Source: Rotaria socialis (Eukaryota > Rotifera > Eurotatoria > Philodinida > Philodinidae). Taken from it: DNA of 64,000 nt. The position numbers and the translations under genes are program-made. The DNA lies in assembly GCA_905331475.1 (NCBI GenBank), contig CAJNYU010002713.1:140920-204919 (forward strand), read 5' to 3'. Below, piece after piece: positions 49,254-60,765 of the stretch (the first letter of the stretch is position 1; each line of letters starts with the position of its first letter). The notes under the pieces were generated by a model. It did no database searches and was not told the origin of the DNA. It saw nothing but the letters and a program-made list of their open reading frames with translations.

Positions 49254-50500
49254 CAGTTTTTGATTGAAGTAATGCCGTTGGTTGAACAACATTTGTTCGT
49301 CGTCGTTGTTGCTGTTGTTGTTGTTGTTGTTGTTGTATTACTGGTGGCATAGCGATGAGAACTGGTAGATTGTCTTTGCGAGGTTTTACTAATGGTATTT
49401 GACTTTTTTGTTTTTTATGTCGTTCATCAATTAACATTTTTAATTCGAAGATTTTCTTTCGAATATATTCATCTTTTAAATCACTAACAGTTAATAAACG
49501 ACAAAGTTGCTCGAGATCGATAATTGATACTGGTTCTTGTTGAGATTGTTTTAATGGAATTTTATCAGAAGGTGATGTTGATTTTGAATTTTTCGTCTAA
49601 GAAGATGATAAATAGAATTAATAAAAATAAAGATTTTCTTTTTTTTAAAATTACTGTTGCTGGTGTTATAGGCTGATTTGATTCTTCTTTGGTTTCAAGA
49701 TAATCGAGATATTCGAAAAGTTTTTCATCTTCACTTCTATTTGTTGTTAAAGTTGGTGTTTGAATCATTGATGGCAATGACTTAGTAGGAGGTGGTGTTT
49801 TAATAACCTGTTCAACTGGTTTTGTTGATGAAATATGTTCACTCACTGGACGTGGTTTAAGTTCATTTTGTTGTTGTTCAGTAAACCAGTTATTAGTTTT
49901 GTTCAAGTTATTGAGATTATCAACTGATGTTGTAGGAATTGTTGTTAGTGTTTTATTGATCATATCAGCTAGTGTTAAATTTGTTGATGGGTTTTCGTTT
50001 GCTGAAGAATTCATTTCATTGAATATAACATTATCCATCTCGCCATTTTCATCTTCATCAAATATACTTGAAATTTCATCATCATCTTCTGCGCCACCAC
50101 CACCACCACCACCACCACCACCACCATCAATTTTCTCATCAGGAACCTGTGTATCGGCTGGTGATTTTTCAATACGTACATCAATTTGTTTCGATTTTGG
50201 TGTTGCATCAGGTTGTTTAACGGATATATTAATCATATAAGTTTCTTCGAACATACAACGAGATTTTGCTATTTTATCTTCAGCAGTCATTATGTCGTCT
50301 TTGATACAAACTGCTTTCTCAATATTTTCTTCTGCTTGACAGGTATGCATATAACCTCGTTGTACATCGTATGAACCATGTAAAAAAAATTTAAGCAATT
50401 CATCTTCACTACGAACATTCGTTGTTTCTAATATTGATTTTCGACAAACTGGAATAGGTTTATGATATGATGTTGAGATGAGAAGAGTATCGCTGGCCAT
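49111..50500 (-). CDS. Disordered Gln/Gly-repeat protein, function unknown
   Basis: Two exons, complement of 49655-50500 and 49111-49596, phase 0 join; 443 aa. The N-terminus is the most ordered part (MASDTLLISTSYHKPIPVCR, then EDELLKFFLHGSYDVQRGYM). A poly-Gly run (about 11) and EDDDEISSIFDEDE follow. After the intron a helical segment (IIDLEQLCRLLTVSDLKDEY, IRKKIFELKMLIDE) precedes a poly-Gln run and a Tyr/Asn-rich tail. No family was recognised. The 3' end overlaps the convergent acidic gene by up to 143 bp. The Gly and Gln runs come from CCACCA and GTT repeats and may be length-variable. Confidence 0.6.
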
Positions 50501-50875
50501 TGGATACTACGATAGAATGTATCTTACGTTCGTTTGGTCACCAAGAAAAAAAAATGAATATAAACTCAAGAAGGAAGACGCATATTTGTATGAATAGTCA
50601 TGGTCAATACAAAATCGATTGAAAGCTTCTTCATCATCATCATCATGCACATATAGTGAGCATCAGTGTGATGAAGCAAAGAACCTTGACCGATAACTGT
50701 TCACTCACTATCGCTGTTACGTAGTTCACACGCATACTCAATGATTGTATCGATGATGTGCATCGTATTCTCTCGTGAGCAAAAAGAAAATTTAAAGAAT
50801 AAGAACATGATTTAGTTGTGAAGGTTACGGTTTTTTTTCACATAAAAAAAAATCACAGTCTAAAATTGAACTAAT

Positions 50876-51613
50876 TTAATCGAATGCATATGGTATTGAA
50901 CTAGCCGAATAAAATTCACGAGCCTCTTTTTCTCTAGCCAATGAGGCTGTCGCTGACATCGTTCTCATTTGCGATAAACATAATGGTTGAATTTCTGTTG
51001 GTTCAGATTCAGCTGAATCATATCTATCGAAACTAAAATAATGACGATTCGGCGGTGTATCTGATATTTTTTCAATTGAACCATTTTTAATAAATGTACA
51101 ACTTTGTTGTCGTGTCATTTTTTCATTGATTGTTTCAATTTTCGGTGTCGAAGGCGTTGAAACCGGTACCAGCAATGCTGTAAACGGAATCGCATTAATA
51201 CCATGACGACGACCGATAAGACTTGCTATAGCGCCGGATGATGATGGTGGTGGTGAATCACGTCTTGATAATAGGGATTTGATAAATTTTGGTGTTTTAT
51301 GCGCATTATTTTCAATATTTGGTGCCGATGATGAATCCGGCGGCTGTTGGTTATAATAATCACCTTGAATAATACGATGTAATTCTGTAATAGATACCGG
51401 CGTATATAGCAGAGTAGGTCGACCACTGTGATAATACGCGGATGATGAACGACGACGATTGCCTTCTTTTCGATGTCGCGAGAAAACTAATTCAAAAACA
51501 TGTAACATTATTCGAACGAGGCCAATCAGTAAAAGACATATAACAATAGGCGATATTCCCAGTAAAACCGCATATAATGCTCGACGTAGACATTCTTGCG
51601 AGCAATCTTCCAT
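50876..51613 (-). CDS. Single-pass membrane protein (family member 1)
   Basis: Single-exon 245-aa frame. A short N-terminus with two Cys (MEDCSQECLRRAL) leads into a membrane helix (LLGISPIVICLLLIGLVRIM, about residues 17-40), then a basic stop-transfer (SRHRKEGNRRR) and a long Ser/Pro-rich cytoplasmic tail. N-out orientation is predicted from the charges. The helix core LLG.(S/T)P.VI..LL is shared with the product of the gene just upstream (52079-52443), suggesting an old tandem duplication. No known family was recognised. Confidence 0.65.
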   Translation of the reverse strand: MEDCSQECLRRALYAVLLGISPIVICLLLIGLVRIMLHVFELVFSRHRKEGNRRRSSSAYYHSGRPTLLYTPVSITELHRIIQGDYYNQQPPDSSSAPNIENNAHKTPKFIKSLLSRRDSPPPSSSGAIASLIGRRHGINAIPFTALLVPVSTPSTPKIETINEKMTRQQSCTFIKNGSIEKISDTPPNRHYFSFDRYDSAESEPTEIQPLCLSQMRTMSATASLAREKEAREFYSASSIPYAFD

Positions 51614-52078
51614 TGTATATTAATGAAAACAAAAAAAGAACTAGTGACTTTCTCGATAACGGCCAATGATTAATCGTACAAGCGAAAAAAAAGAGATTTA
51701 CTTGCTAAACATTCCTTTTTGTTTTTATTTTCTGTGCGTAATCGAAATATAAACAATGAAATACTGGTAGAACTTTACTAAGTTTTAGAATATGCTAACG
51801 AAGTGTTAAAAACAAAAGAAAAAAGGCAATAATGATAATAATAACAAAAAACAACAACAGAGAACATATTGGAAATAGACAGAAACAGGATAGAAGAAGC
51901 CTAGCAGATAAGTTTCACATCAATAGGGATCTATCTATGATTATAACAGAGGGAGACAAAGAGAGAGGGAGAGAATTACAATTTAGCATGCGATGTTTCC
52001 ATCGTTTATCTGTCTAGTAAATGATGACATACACGTTGATGGATGGCATAAAGCTGTATTTGTGTTCTGCATGATGAA

Positions 52079-52443
52079 TCAAACGACTTGAGGAAACGCT
52101 TGTTGGTCGGAATCATCGATAGACGGATTTGAAACAACGAGGCATTGTTCAGAACATCGAACGATTTCTAATTGTCTTTTAAGTTGCCAATTTGAATAAC
52201 AACGTGATGCTTGTATGCATACACTTAAACTAATGTATAATAAAATCGCTATAACTAAAGGTGTAAAACCAAGTAGTAAAGTTTTCTGTAGTGATGTATT
52301 ATTATTAGTAGTAGTAGGTTCTGTTTGTTCGACTATATTTTTTCGTTCCTAAAAATATTGCAATAAAACAAAAAAAAAGAAAAGATTTAGTCTTATCGAA
52401 TATGAAAAAGTAGAAAATTATTTTTACTTCAATAGCGATCATA
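52079..52443 (-). CDS. Small single-pass membrane protein (family member 2)
   Basis: Two exons, complement of 52429-52443 and 52079-52348; 94 aa. The first exon is only 15 nt (MIAIE), with an in-frame TAG 18 nt upstream. The second encodes a Thr/Asn-rich ectodomain (TEPTTTNNNTS), a membrane helix (LLLGFTPLVIAILLYISLSV, about residues 28-50) and a short tail with Cys residues. The second exon is well supported by its splice acceptor and composition; the tiny first exon less so. Its helix resembles that of the neighbouring 50876-51613 product. Confidence 0.6.
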
Positions 52444-53022
52444 TAGTTGATATTTGACTAACTTTAAACAACTAATAATGACAAAATGAGATTTATTTTT
52501 CTTTGCATAAGAACTGGAATATTTATTTGTGCCCGTGTCTTTGACAGTTCAAATAAGCACATCGCAACTCAATCATATAATGAACGATGTGACTCTCTTC
52601 AAAGGACATGTTAATAAAAAAAAAATATAGCGGATCTCTACTATGCTTTCTTTTTCATCCGTTCATAAACATGAAGTCGTTCTCGTTGTATCTCGTTGAC
52701 TAGAGAAGAGTGGGAAACGAGCGACCGACGAGCAATCAAGCGGTGGTAACGGGGTTTCCGACAAGAAACAGAGAGATAGAGAAAGATGAAACCAAAGAAA
52801 ATATAACGAGCAAGAAAATATGTTCTTAATATTTGCTTTTGATGAGAAAGAACGGCCTTCTCTGAACAGTGCACAAATGAAATTAGTTACTGTGAATGTG
52901 CATACTCAAGATAATAAACAGATAGCGAAGAAAAGAAAGATTTATAACTGAAACATGTTTGCTATTGTGGTTACTATTCCAGGAAGTTCTGTCTCTTAAT
53001 TTCCGTTTATTCACTTATCAAT

Positions 53023-54829
53023 ATGAGTAAATGTTTTGCTTATTAAGAAGAAAAAGCAAAGAAATATTTGCAACATCCGTAGATCTAATAATAATAGAAT
53101 AATTTCTCTTATAGCTCTTCTTCGACCAAGCGCGAAAGATGATACTAATGTTGATTCCGATGAATTAGCTGGTGTAATTTCATGTTTGATTGATAATACT
53201 CCAGTTAATATTGACGCTAAAACGATTACTCCATTCAAGAACGTTATTAGTTCAGCAGGCAGATTAGACGAAGATAATCAAACGATTTTAATCGCTATCT
53301 ATGGTTGTTGGTTACCCGATCATCGTCTTAGAGAATATCGTTATATTATGGATCAACTTTTCTAGTAAGATAATTATTATCAAATTTTTATAGATGCAAA
53401 AAAAACAAAATTTTAATCTATTTAGTTATGTTTATCATAAACTAGAACAACTAGTTACAAACGATTATGTTCTAATTTATTTTCATGGTGCAACACCAAA
53501 ACATCGAACACCGGATTTAAAATTTCTGCGCAAATGTTATCAGATGATTAACTTTCGGTAGGGCACTATTTTTCTTGTTGAAAAATTTTATAATTATATT
53601 CGATTAGACTTCGAAAAAATCTTCGCTCAGTTTATGTTGTACATCCAACACGATGGCTTCGCACAATAATTGCGTTGTCTAGACCATTTTTCAGGTATGA
53701 ATTTAGTTTCATTTGGATAAAATTTTAAGTTTTTTCTCTTTTATTAGTAAAAAATTCTATCATAAAATAAATTATTTATATACAGTTGCTGAACTTCAAC
53801 GAGAATTTCCTCATAATAACCTTTCAATTCCTCCTATCATAGAACAGTAAGTTGTTGTTTTTTTTTAAACTCATTGAAACTATTCAAAACATATCTTCTT
53901 ATAACAGAAATCATTGCGATGAGAAAAACACACATTTTCTCTTTGTCTAGATGACATATACATAAGTATCTATTTGCAACCATCAATAGGAAATAAAAAG
54001 GTAGCATATTGTTTTTGTCATTGATGTTGGGGGAAATCAAATTTGTTACTGTCTATTTTTTGTTTGTTTGTTTTACACAACTTATTGGTGATAGTGATTA
54101 TATGTCTTCGTTCTTATTTGTTTTTTTTTGTCTTAACTTGCTTTTAGATATGAAGATACTTATCTTGCTCAATAAAGGAAAACCCGGATCTATAAATTAT
54201 GGTAGAAAACAAAAATTAATATATCACCGTTGCGTTTAACTCATTGATTACAATGAATAACAAGCAATTCATTCACTTAGCTTTTCTTGTTCTTGTTGTT
54301 GACTCTTTATACTAATCAAAATGTTTTCGAGACTAAACACACTCAAAAGTTTTAATTTTTCCGAAGAAATCTTTAGAATTGTTTTGCTTCCTGTCGAGAT
54401 AGTAAGGATTCATATGAATATATTTGCCCGGTCTCTATTCAGATATGATTCAAAACAGGCGAGAAGCAGAAGAAGAATATTTCGATGTTTTTGTTGATTT
54501 TTATAATGTAAGTATGAGTTTGCAAGAGATTTCGAAGTGAAAAACAAACCCGAACTTTTCATGCTTGACATTTTTCTCAACCCTATTTTACAATGAAACT
54601 GCTTATTATCCTTTTTATTTATTGTGTTCATTAAAGTTTGGTGTTTGCTTTCACTTATATTTAAAGTTTTTGTTTTTACTATGAAAAAATTCATAATTTG
54701 AAATTTTCTAGAACAGATTGGCTGTACTCTCAAAAATATGATCGTCACAATGCAAGTATAAAACGTTCTATTGCGCAATCAACATCTCCTCGTTCTACAT
54801 TTACTGTTGAAGACGAATCTATTGCTTGA
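53023..54829 (+). CDS. BNIP2/caytaxin-type BCH (CRAL-TRIO_2) domain protein
   Basis: Exons 53115-53364, 53426-53557, 53608-53694 and 53748-53846, preceded by a proposed 4-nt first exon (53023-53026, ATGA) that restores phase. Two possible last exons both join in frame: 54148-54175 (ends EQYEDTYLAQ, 199 aa) or 54712-54829 (ends VEDESIA, 229 aa). The BCH domain is strong: ILIAIYGCWLPDHRLREYRY, then YVLIYFHGATPKHRTPDL, LRKCYQMI, RLRKNLRSVYVVHPTRWLRT and IALSRPF. BCH domains bind Rho GTPases and their regulators (BNIP2, ATCAY, BNIPXL/PRUNE2 family). The long acidic N-terminus of vertebrate members is absent, so a further 5' exon may have been missed. Confidence 0.85.
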
Positions 54830-57800
54830 AAATTTTGATGATTAGTTGCGGCTATACCCGGTCTTTTTCGTATGGTTTTATTTTTCTTCTTGCTTTTTCT
54901 TCTCGTCTGTTTTTCTTTTCGTTGTGCAATAATGTGGTGCTGCGTTTTTTCTGTTTTTCTTGCGTACCGTACTTCTGCGTAGTGACAGTATATATTGTAT
55001 ATGTACATAGGCAAGAACGCTGTGCTTAGCAGTTAAAATTGTTCGTTATATTTCAAAACAAAAACCCCAAGCAAGATGAAGTGAAAATCAAAACATATTC
55101 GGAAGAAACAGGAATAAAACAGTGTGCTGCCTCGTTTTTATTTAAGCTGTTTGCTTTTTATTTGTTCTTAATCGATATATTTTGAAATACATATTTAACT
55201 AGTTCCTCATTTATTTCAAATGATATTTTATTTAAACTAGATTGCTGTTAAACCAATAAAATCTAATCTATTTATAATATGTTGAATTTCATCCAGCTAC
55301 ATCCGAGCAATTATCTCCCAAGAAGAATTCCTTTCATATGTGGCATCTTAAAAGTGATGCTTCCCAGAGTGAAGCTTTCTCATAAAAACAAAAAAAAAGA
55401 ATTTCTTGAAGCATCTTTTGTACTCTTCTAAAGATATTCAATTCGCATATCTAGCTATGGAGCATTGGCAAGATGCTTTTCTATCGATTGCCATTATTTT
55501 CCATTCAGGATGTTATTATGCTGATAATAGCCTTCAATAATCCAGAACGATAGATGACATACTTCGATTAGAAATGTCCTATACGGTCGACCATAAGATG
55601 TTCTCATATTCTTCATTCTAGAAAAGATTAAGCATTTCTGTTTTTTCAATCAAAACGTAATATTCATTTTATCGAAAGATGAATTCATTTATTGTAACAG
55701 ATCATAAAGCAAAAAAAATGATTTAGTTCTACACGATCTATCACAATAAAACTGTCATGTTTCTTATCGTAGTATATTATTCTTGACTCCCTCCAGTGCT
55801 GTTGTTATTTTTCTTTTACTCAACGACTGTCTGTTATGATGACTTTTTTAGCGCAATATTATCGATCATTGCAATAGCGACATTCAATTTAAGCAAAAAC
55901 AAAACATTCGAGTGAGTCAAAATGAATAGCATACGAAAAAGTTACGTGACCTCGTTTCAATAAAATTTCAACTACGAAAGTAAATGTCGATTTGTTCCTC
56001 TTTAATTGTTGCTCTAATGCAAAATTTTACAATAGAAACCAATAAATTGCTCCATTGTTTGCTTGTTGATTTGGCTTGTTCTTTTTATTCTAAAAAATAT
56101 GAGTGGAAGCGCCATGTAAAGAAAACACATTATTCATTTCTAATTTTTTTATGCTTTCTAATTTATGGCCTCACACTCGCATGACAAACTGTTGCTGTTG
56201 ATTATCACAATATTACTTTAGTTATTCGATATCTTTCTATATGGAACTCGTTGATGATCAATCTAACAGAAAATACAATACACTGATACCCTGAGAAAAA
56301 AAAGTCACTAATTCATTTGTTTGACTAGTCTTAAGCAGAAATAACCTCGTACTGAGGGCTGATCACGATCGCTATTGATATTGAAGTATTAAAACCAAAT
56401 AAAAAACAGGAGCGAAAACTGTTTGCATGTGTTTTTGTGTACTCAAGAAACAAAAAGAGTACACTATAGAATCGGTCAGTGTGTCCGGCCGTTTATTATA
56501 TAGCTCTTCACAATTACATTCGATTGAGCTGAAATATTGTACACAGAATGATTTCATCAATATCTCAGTCGAATTCGAAGATGAGAGGGATCCGTCAAGA
56601 AATGGCTGAGCTATCGAAAAAATTGTCATTTTTGATCAGACCATCCCTGAGGGGGAGTACAGGGATTTTTCAAAAAGAAAATTTTTGTTTTCTAAATTAT
56701 CCACAACATATATAAATCGACTCAGTTTTTAACGCTGATTCTGAATCTGATATTAGTCTTGAACTAAATCGTAGCTTTCTAACGAAATATCGCCTGAAAA
56801 ACGTCTCAAGATGCACAAAAACTGCATTCAGAAATCAAATTGTCTAGTTTCTCATGATAATTTTGGTGTTCAGACATTCTAGAATGACTCATATGTCCCA
56901 TGCACTTTTTGCAGTACACATAGCTCTCGGATGAAATCCGAAGTTTCCACATTTATTTCTTTTTCTTTTGAATAGCATTATTTGGTTGTATATTCCGTCA
57001 TATGCTTTTGTTTTTCTTCACGTGACTTGTGAAAACAATTATTTCAAATTGCCGTGCCTGTTATGGCGAGAGTGACATGACTGTCATGAGACTCGAAGAT
57101 ATTTTCGAATAGCTTTTTTTAGTAGCTACGTTATCTATTCATGCTGATTTAAACTATAGTAATTATGAATGTATGAAATACTTTGTTACATGTTTCTTCG
57201 TAATTACGAGAGATAAAATCACGAAGAGAGAAAAACGATGCAACGCGTAGTTACGCTTAGCGATTTTTATAAATCACAAACTGATTTTGATCACAAAAAA
57301 ACATGTCCAATACTGTAATCTTGAATAATCTCCCAGTAATTTCTTCTAGTTGAGAGAATGAATGACTAGCGTATATATATATATATATTTTTTTTTTAAT
57401 CTTTAAAATCTGCTCAACGCAAACAAAAAGAATGCTGCACATCCATGATGAATAATGCACGTCTATGCGCATAAAAGTACTTTTTGACTATTAGCGATCT
57501 ACTACATAGACATTCACCTTTACTAATATTCTTGTTTTTCTTTCTTTTATAATCATACGTAGAAAAAAGAAATGCAAGAATCAAGACAGACTCAACAAAT
57601 CATAGAAGGCCTATAAAAAAATAATTTTTCGTTAATCGCTTACTTATCTAGAACGTTCTCAGTGCAAAAAATATATCTAGACATTTGAAAAGAATATAGA
57701 GTAAAAATTATTCGATTCATTCATTAATTGAATATTTTGTACTTTCGATGTGGAATAATGGAATTTGGAGTTTAGTATAGATATGATAAACTACTCATAA

Positions 57801-58608
57801 TCTATTGCGCAGTGTTGATTCTAAGATAACAATTTGACCTTAGAGTTTATAACAAAAAAAAAGGAAATCGTTGCCGTGAAAATTAAAAGAAATCCAAATT
57901 ACACATGTAATTAAATATATCTGACGGAAATTCATCTGATCACATCCATAATTTCAATTAATAGATACACCTACATTATGACATGAAGCAGATTTAGATT
58001 TATACAGATTGTTCACATCCAAAAGAAAAGAAACACAAGGTCTTTCGCAATTGTGTGAAAACGACCGTGTGCCCTCGTCTACGATGAAAATACAGCCCTA
58101 CGCGGCCATAAACGATAAGAATACGACAATCGGACTTTTTTTTGCTTCGCTTATTGCCATGAGTAAATTTACTTTTGATCACTAACGACTACATACGCAA
58201 TAATTTCGTACACCTCCGTAAAGTCTGATCTTAAGGAGAACAAAGAACCGTTGGCATTGATTGTTTCTCTCCTTCAACGATTGCATGTTCTATTTTTTTT
58301 TGATGACGTATAAGCTGATTCATAGACTGTATCATTGTGAACGAAACTAGATGCAGTTTCGTTTTCAAAGATGTTGAATGAAACATGGACCATAAATTTT
58401 TAATGTGTTTTATTCAAGAGTACAAGTAAATATTGACTACTTTTTCTTCAGTTTCTCTTTCTGTTGACCTGGTTAGTCGTATGATAAAAAAAAAAGAAGA
58501 AGAGGAGAAAGAGAGAATACGTGTATGTAATAGATAAATGCATTTATACACACGACGCCTTCATCCGTTTGCTTTCATAACTTCGAAATAAAAGAAAAAG
58601 TATACACA
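54830..58608. other. Intergenic, no gene recognised
   Basis: About 3.8 kb of AT-rich sequence. It contains a diverged repeat relative near 56640-56790 (see the 30-bp block), a (TA)n run near 57375, and many sub-90-codon frames without domain features. The last few hundred bases are the urate oxidase 5' flank. The nearby stretch 58040-58110 shows short CGGCCATAAACGATAAG-type words. Confidence 0.35.
56717..56746. repeat. Dispersed 30-bp block shared with the 38945 element
   Basis: CTCAGTTTTTAACGCTGATT with flanks matches 39265-39294 at 27 of 30 positions, and similarity continues patchily on the left (CCTGAG...ACAGGG). It marks a second, degraded member of the family whose fold-back copy lies after CPES-like copy 2. 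Confidence 0.6.
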
Positions 58609-59561
58609 ATGGCGACTGTCGCTGAGAATCGCTATGGCAAAGAAGGTGTGCGCCTTGTACGAGTGCATCGTTCCCCATACAATGGAAATACGTTCGATGA
58701 ATGGACAGTACGTGTTCTCCTCGAAGGTGATTTTGATAGCAGCTATACTGAAGCTGATAATTCCAAATTATTGCCAACAGATACAATGAAAAATACTGGT
58801 AATGATTTTTTTTAATGAAACAAATAAATGAGTCGGGCTGTCTTCTTTTTTGAAATATTTCAGTTTATTATTTGGCTCAACGTACACGTGCCACAGCAAT
58901 AGAAGATTTCGCAAAAGAACTTGTTGATTATTTAATTAAACATCATTCTCAAATATCGGCTGTTAACGTTGATGTTGATCGTAAATCGTGGACAAATATT
59001 GTGACATCAAATAATGTTCGTCATCCAACAGCATTCACCCAAGGAAGCAATGAAGTACAATTTACAAATGTTAGACGTCCAAGACATGGCAATTTTACCA
59101 TTGCATCTGGCTTGAGAGATTTGAAGGTAATGAAAACGGCTGACTCAAATTTTGTTCGATTCTACAGAGATAAGTTAACAACGTTGGCTGATTCAACTGA
59201 TCGTCTTTTCGGCACAAGTGTTCTTGCTACTTGGACATTTGAGGATGCATCAGCAATCACGGATTACGAGAAAACTCGTCAACAAATTCGCTCATTAATG
59301 CTTGATTTATTTGCTGCACATCAATCGGAAAGTGTTCAACATACATTATATGCTATGGGTAAACTTGTTTTAGATAGTGTAAAATCAGTCAATAAAATTC
59401 AATTAACCATGCCAAATCTTCATTGTTTACCGGTTGATTTAAGTCGTTTTGGTGAAGAAAATAAAAATGAAATATTCATGCCTATTGACGAACCTCATGG
59501 CTATATACAATGTGCATTAACAAGACCGCCGCCAAAAGCAGCACTTTCATCGAAACTTTAA
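58609..59561 (+). CDS. UOX: Urate oxidase (uricase), peroxisomal
   Basis: Two exons, 58609-58798 and 58864-59561; 295 aa, the usual uricase length. It catalyses urate + O2 to 5-hydroxyisourate. Diagnostic blocks are NRYGKEGVRL (catalytic Lys, residues 7-16), PTDTMKNTVYYLA (active-site Thr), the RKSWTNI region, FVRFYRDKLTTL and DRLFGTSVLATWTF, and a late PHGYIQ. It ends in SKL, a canonical PTS1 peroxisome signal. All expected active-site regions are intact, so the animal probably degrades urate. The stop is about 105 bp before the HIU hydrolase start on the same strand, and that enzyme uses the product. The start ATG is supported by the conserved N-terminus. Confidence 0.95.
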
Positions 59562-59650
59562 AATTGACTGCCTTTTTTTTCTCCATCATTGTGATTCGAT
59601 CACTTTTCTCTTTTATTAACTAACAGAAGGTTTTTTTTTCCTCTCTGATT

Positions 59651-59666
59651 TCAATAAATTTTTTAG
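59651..59666 (+). promoter_or_regulatory. Splice-acceptor-like sequence directly before HIU hydrolase ATG
   Basis: AATAAATTTTTTAG ends exactly at the ATG, looking like a 3' splice site with a short pyrimidine tract. With only 105 bp between the genes, it could be a spliced-leader trans-splice acceptor of a two-gene transcript; rotifers are known to use spliced-leader trans-splicing. An ordinary 5'-UTR intron is the alternative. Confidence 0.4.
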
Positions 59667-59996
59667 ATGGCTAAAACTTTAACTACACATATTCTTGATT
59701 TATCATGTGGCCGACCAGCTTGTCATGTACCGGTTCGAGTAGAAAATTTCATCAGTGAGGAATGGATACCAATATCAACAACAGCAAAAACGAATGATGA
59801 TGGTCGTGCATTAGATTTAGTTCCTACGGACAAATGGCAACCAGGTCGATGGCGTATTATATTCGATGTTGAATCTTATATGGCTGATGGATTTTTTCCT
59901 TCTGTTACTATTGAATTTCGTACGACAGATACAGCTCATTATCATGTACCATTGTTACTTAATAAATTTGGTTATAGTACTTATCGCGGATCATAA
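59667..59996 (+). CDS. 5-hydroxyisourate hydrolase (transthyretin-like protein)
   Basis: Single-exon 109-aa protein of typical length. It hydrolyses 5-hydroxyisourate, the product of urate oxidase, to OHCU. It shows the family's three motifs: N-terminal LTTHILD with active-site His8, WRIIFDVESYM in the middle, and the C-terminal HYHVPLLLN plus the diagnostic YRGS ending (residues 106-109). It lacks an N-terminal peroxisomal PTS2 nonapeptide and has no PTS1, so its location is not evident from sequence. It is unusual only in replacing the common ARG of the TARGRPA stretch with CGRPA. It lies just downstream of urate oxidase, so the two may be co-expressed; the convergent guanine deaminase stop is 68 bp away. 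Confidence 0.95.
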   Translation: MAKTLTTHILDLSCGRPACHVPVRVENFISEEWIPISTTAKTNDDGRALDLVPTDKWQPGRWRIIFDVESYMADGFFPSVTIEFRTTDTAHYHVPLLLNKFGYSTYRGS

Positions 59997-60064
59997 AATA
60001 TCTGTGTTGAATGATCCCTGTTTGCTTATTTTTCTTTTATTAATAAAACATAGCACATTACACA

Positions 60065-60765
60065 TTAATAATGAGTTTTTTTATGCGATTCTGTCCACAT
60101 TTCGAATGCTTTTGATTCCTGTTTAAGTAGTTGAGTAATACCAACACGTCTTTCATGTAATTCACGTGCTAATTCTTCGTAGATAAAATGATCATCGAAA
60201 CCAACTAGAAAAAAAACGAAAGATAGAACAATTATTTTAAGCATTTTCACATCTCAACATCAATCCTACTATCTTTAGCGTCATGTTTTGATTGCGCAAA
60301 ATAAATATGATCAATATGCGCCCAATAAATAGCACCTAAGCACATGGGACAAGGTTCACATGAAGTGTAAATAACACAACCTTCGAGATTATGTGTTTCT
60401 AATTTTTCCGAAGCAAGTCGGATTGTCATGATTTCAGCATGTGCTGTCGGATCGTGTGCTGGAACAACTCTATTAGCACCTTGAGCAATAATTTTACCGT
60501 CTTTACAAATTACCGCTAAATACAAAAACACATTATTCTAGAATAATGCATAAATCTAAAGAAATAAAACTCACCACCAAAAGGTCCCCCAAGACCATGC
60601 TCAACATTATCCTCTGCTAACTAAAAACAAGAATACACAGTTTAATCGATAAACTAAATTCCATCTCTGTCGTCTTACTTTAATAGCCATACGAAGGAAA
60701 TTTACATGTTCCGTTCGTTCATTTTCAGCAACATTCGTCTCAACAAACATGCCATGTTCTTCCAT
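60065..60765 (-). CDS. Guanine deaminase, cytidine-deaminase fold (GuaD type)
   Basis: Four exons, complement of 60679-60765, 60575-60620, 60270-60515 and 60065-60204; phases agree, 172 aa. It converts guanine to xanthine. Zinc and catalytic motifs are intact: TAHAE with H70 and E72, and TSCEPCPMCLGAIYW with C100 and C103. The helix before (HGLGGPFGAVICKDGKI) and the GFDDHFIYEEL tail match bacterial and plant GuaD rather than generic tRNA or CMP deaminases. Animals normally use the unrelated amidohydrolase (cypin), so this is a possible horizontal acquisition, now carrying three introns. It converges on HIU hydrolase. tRNA adenosine deaminase is a weaker alternative. Confidence 0.85.

Noticed and set aside
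54410-55014. Minus-strand frames of 89-122 codons
   Set aside because: They lie antisense to or beyond the BNIP2-type last exon, with no domain or splice structure.
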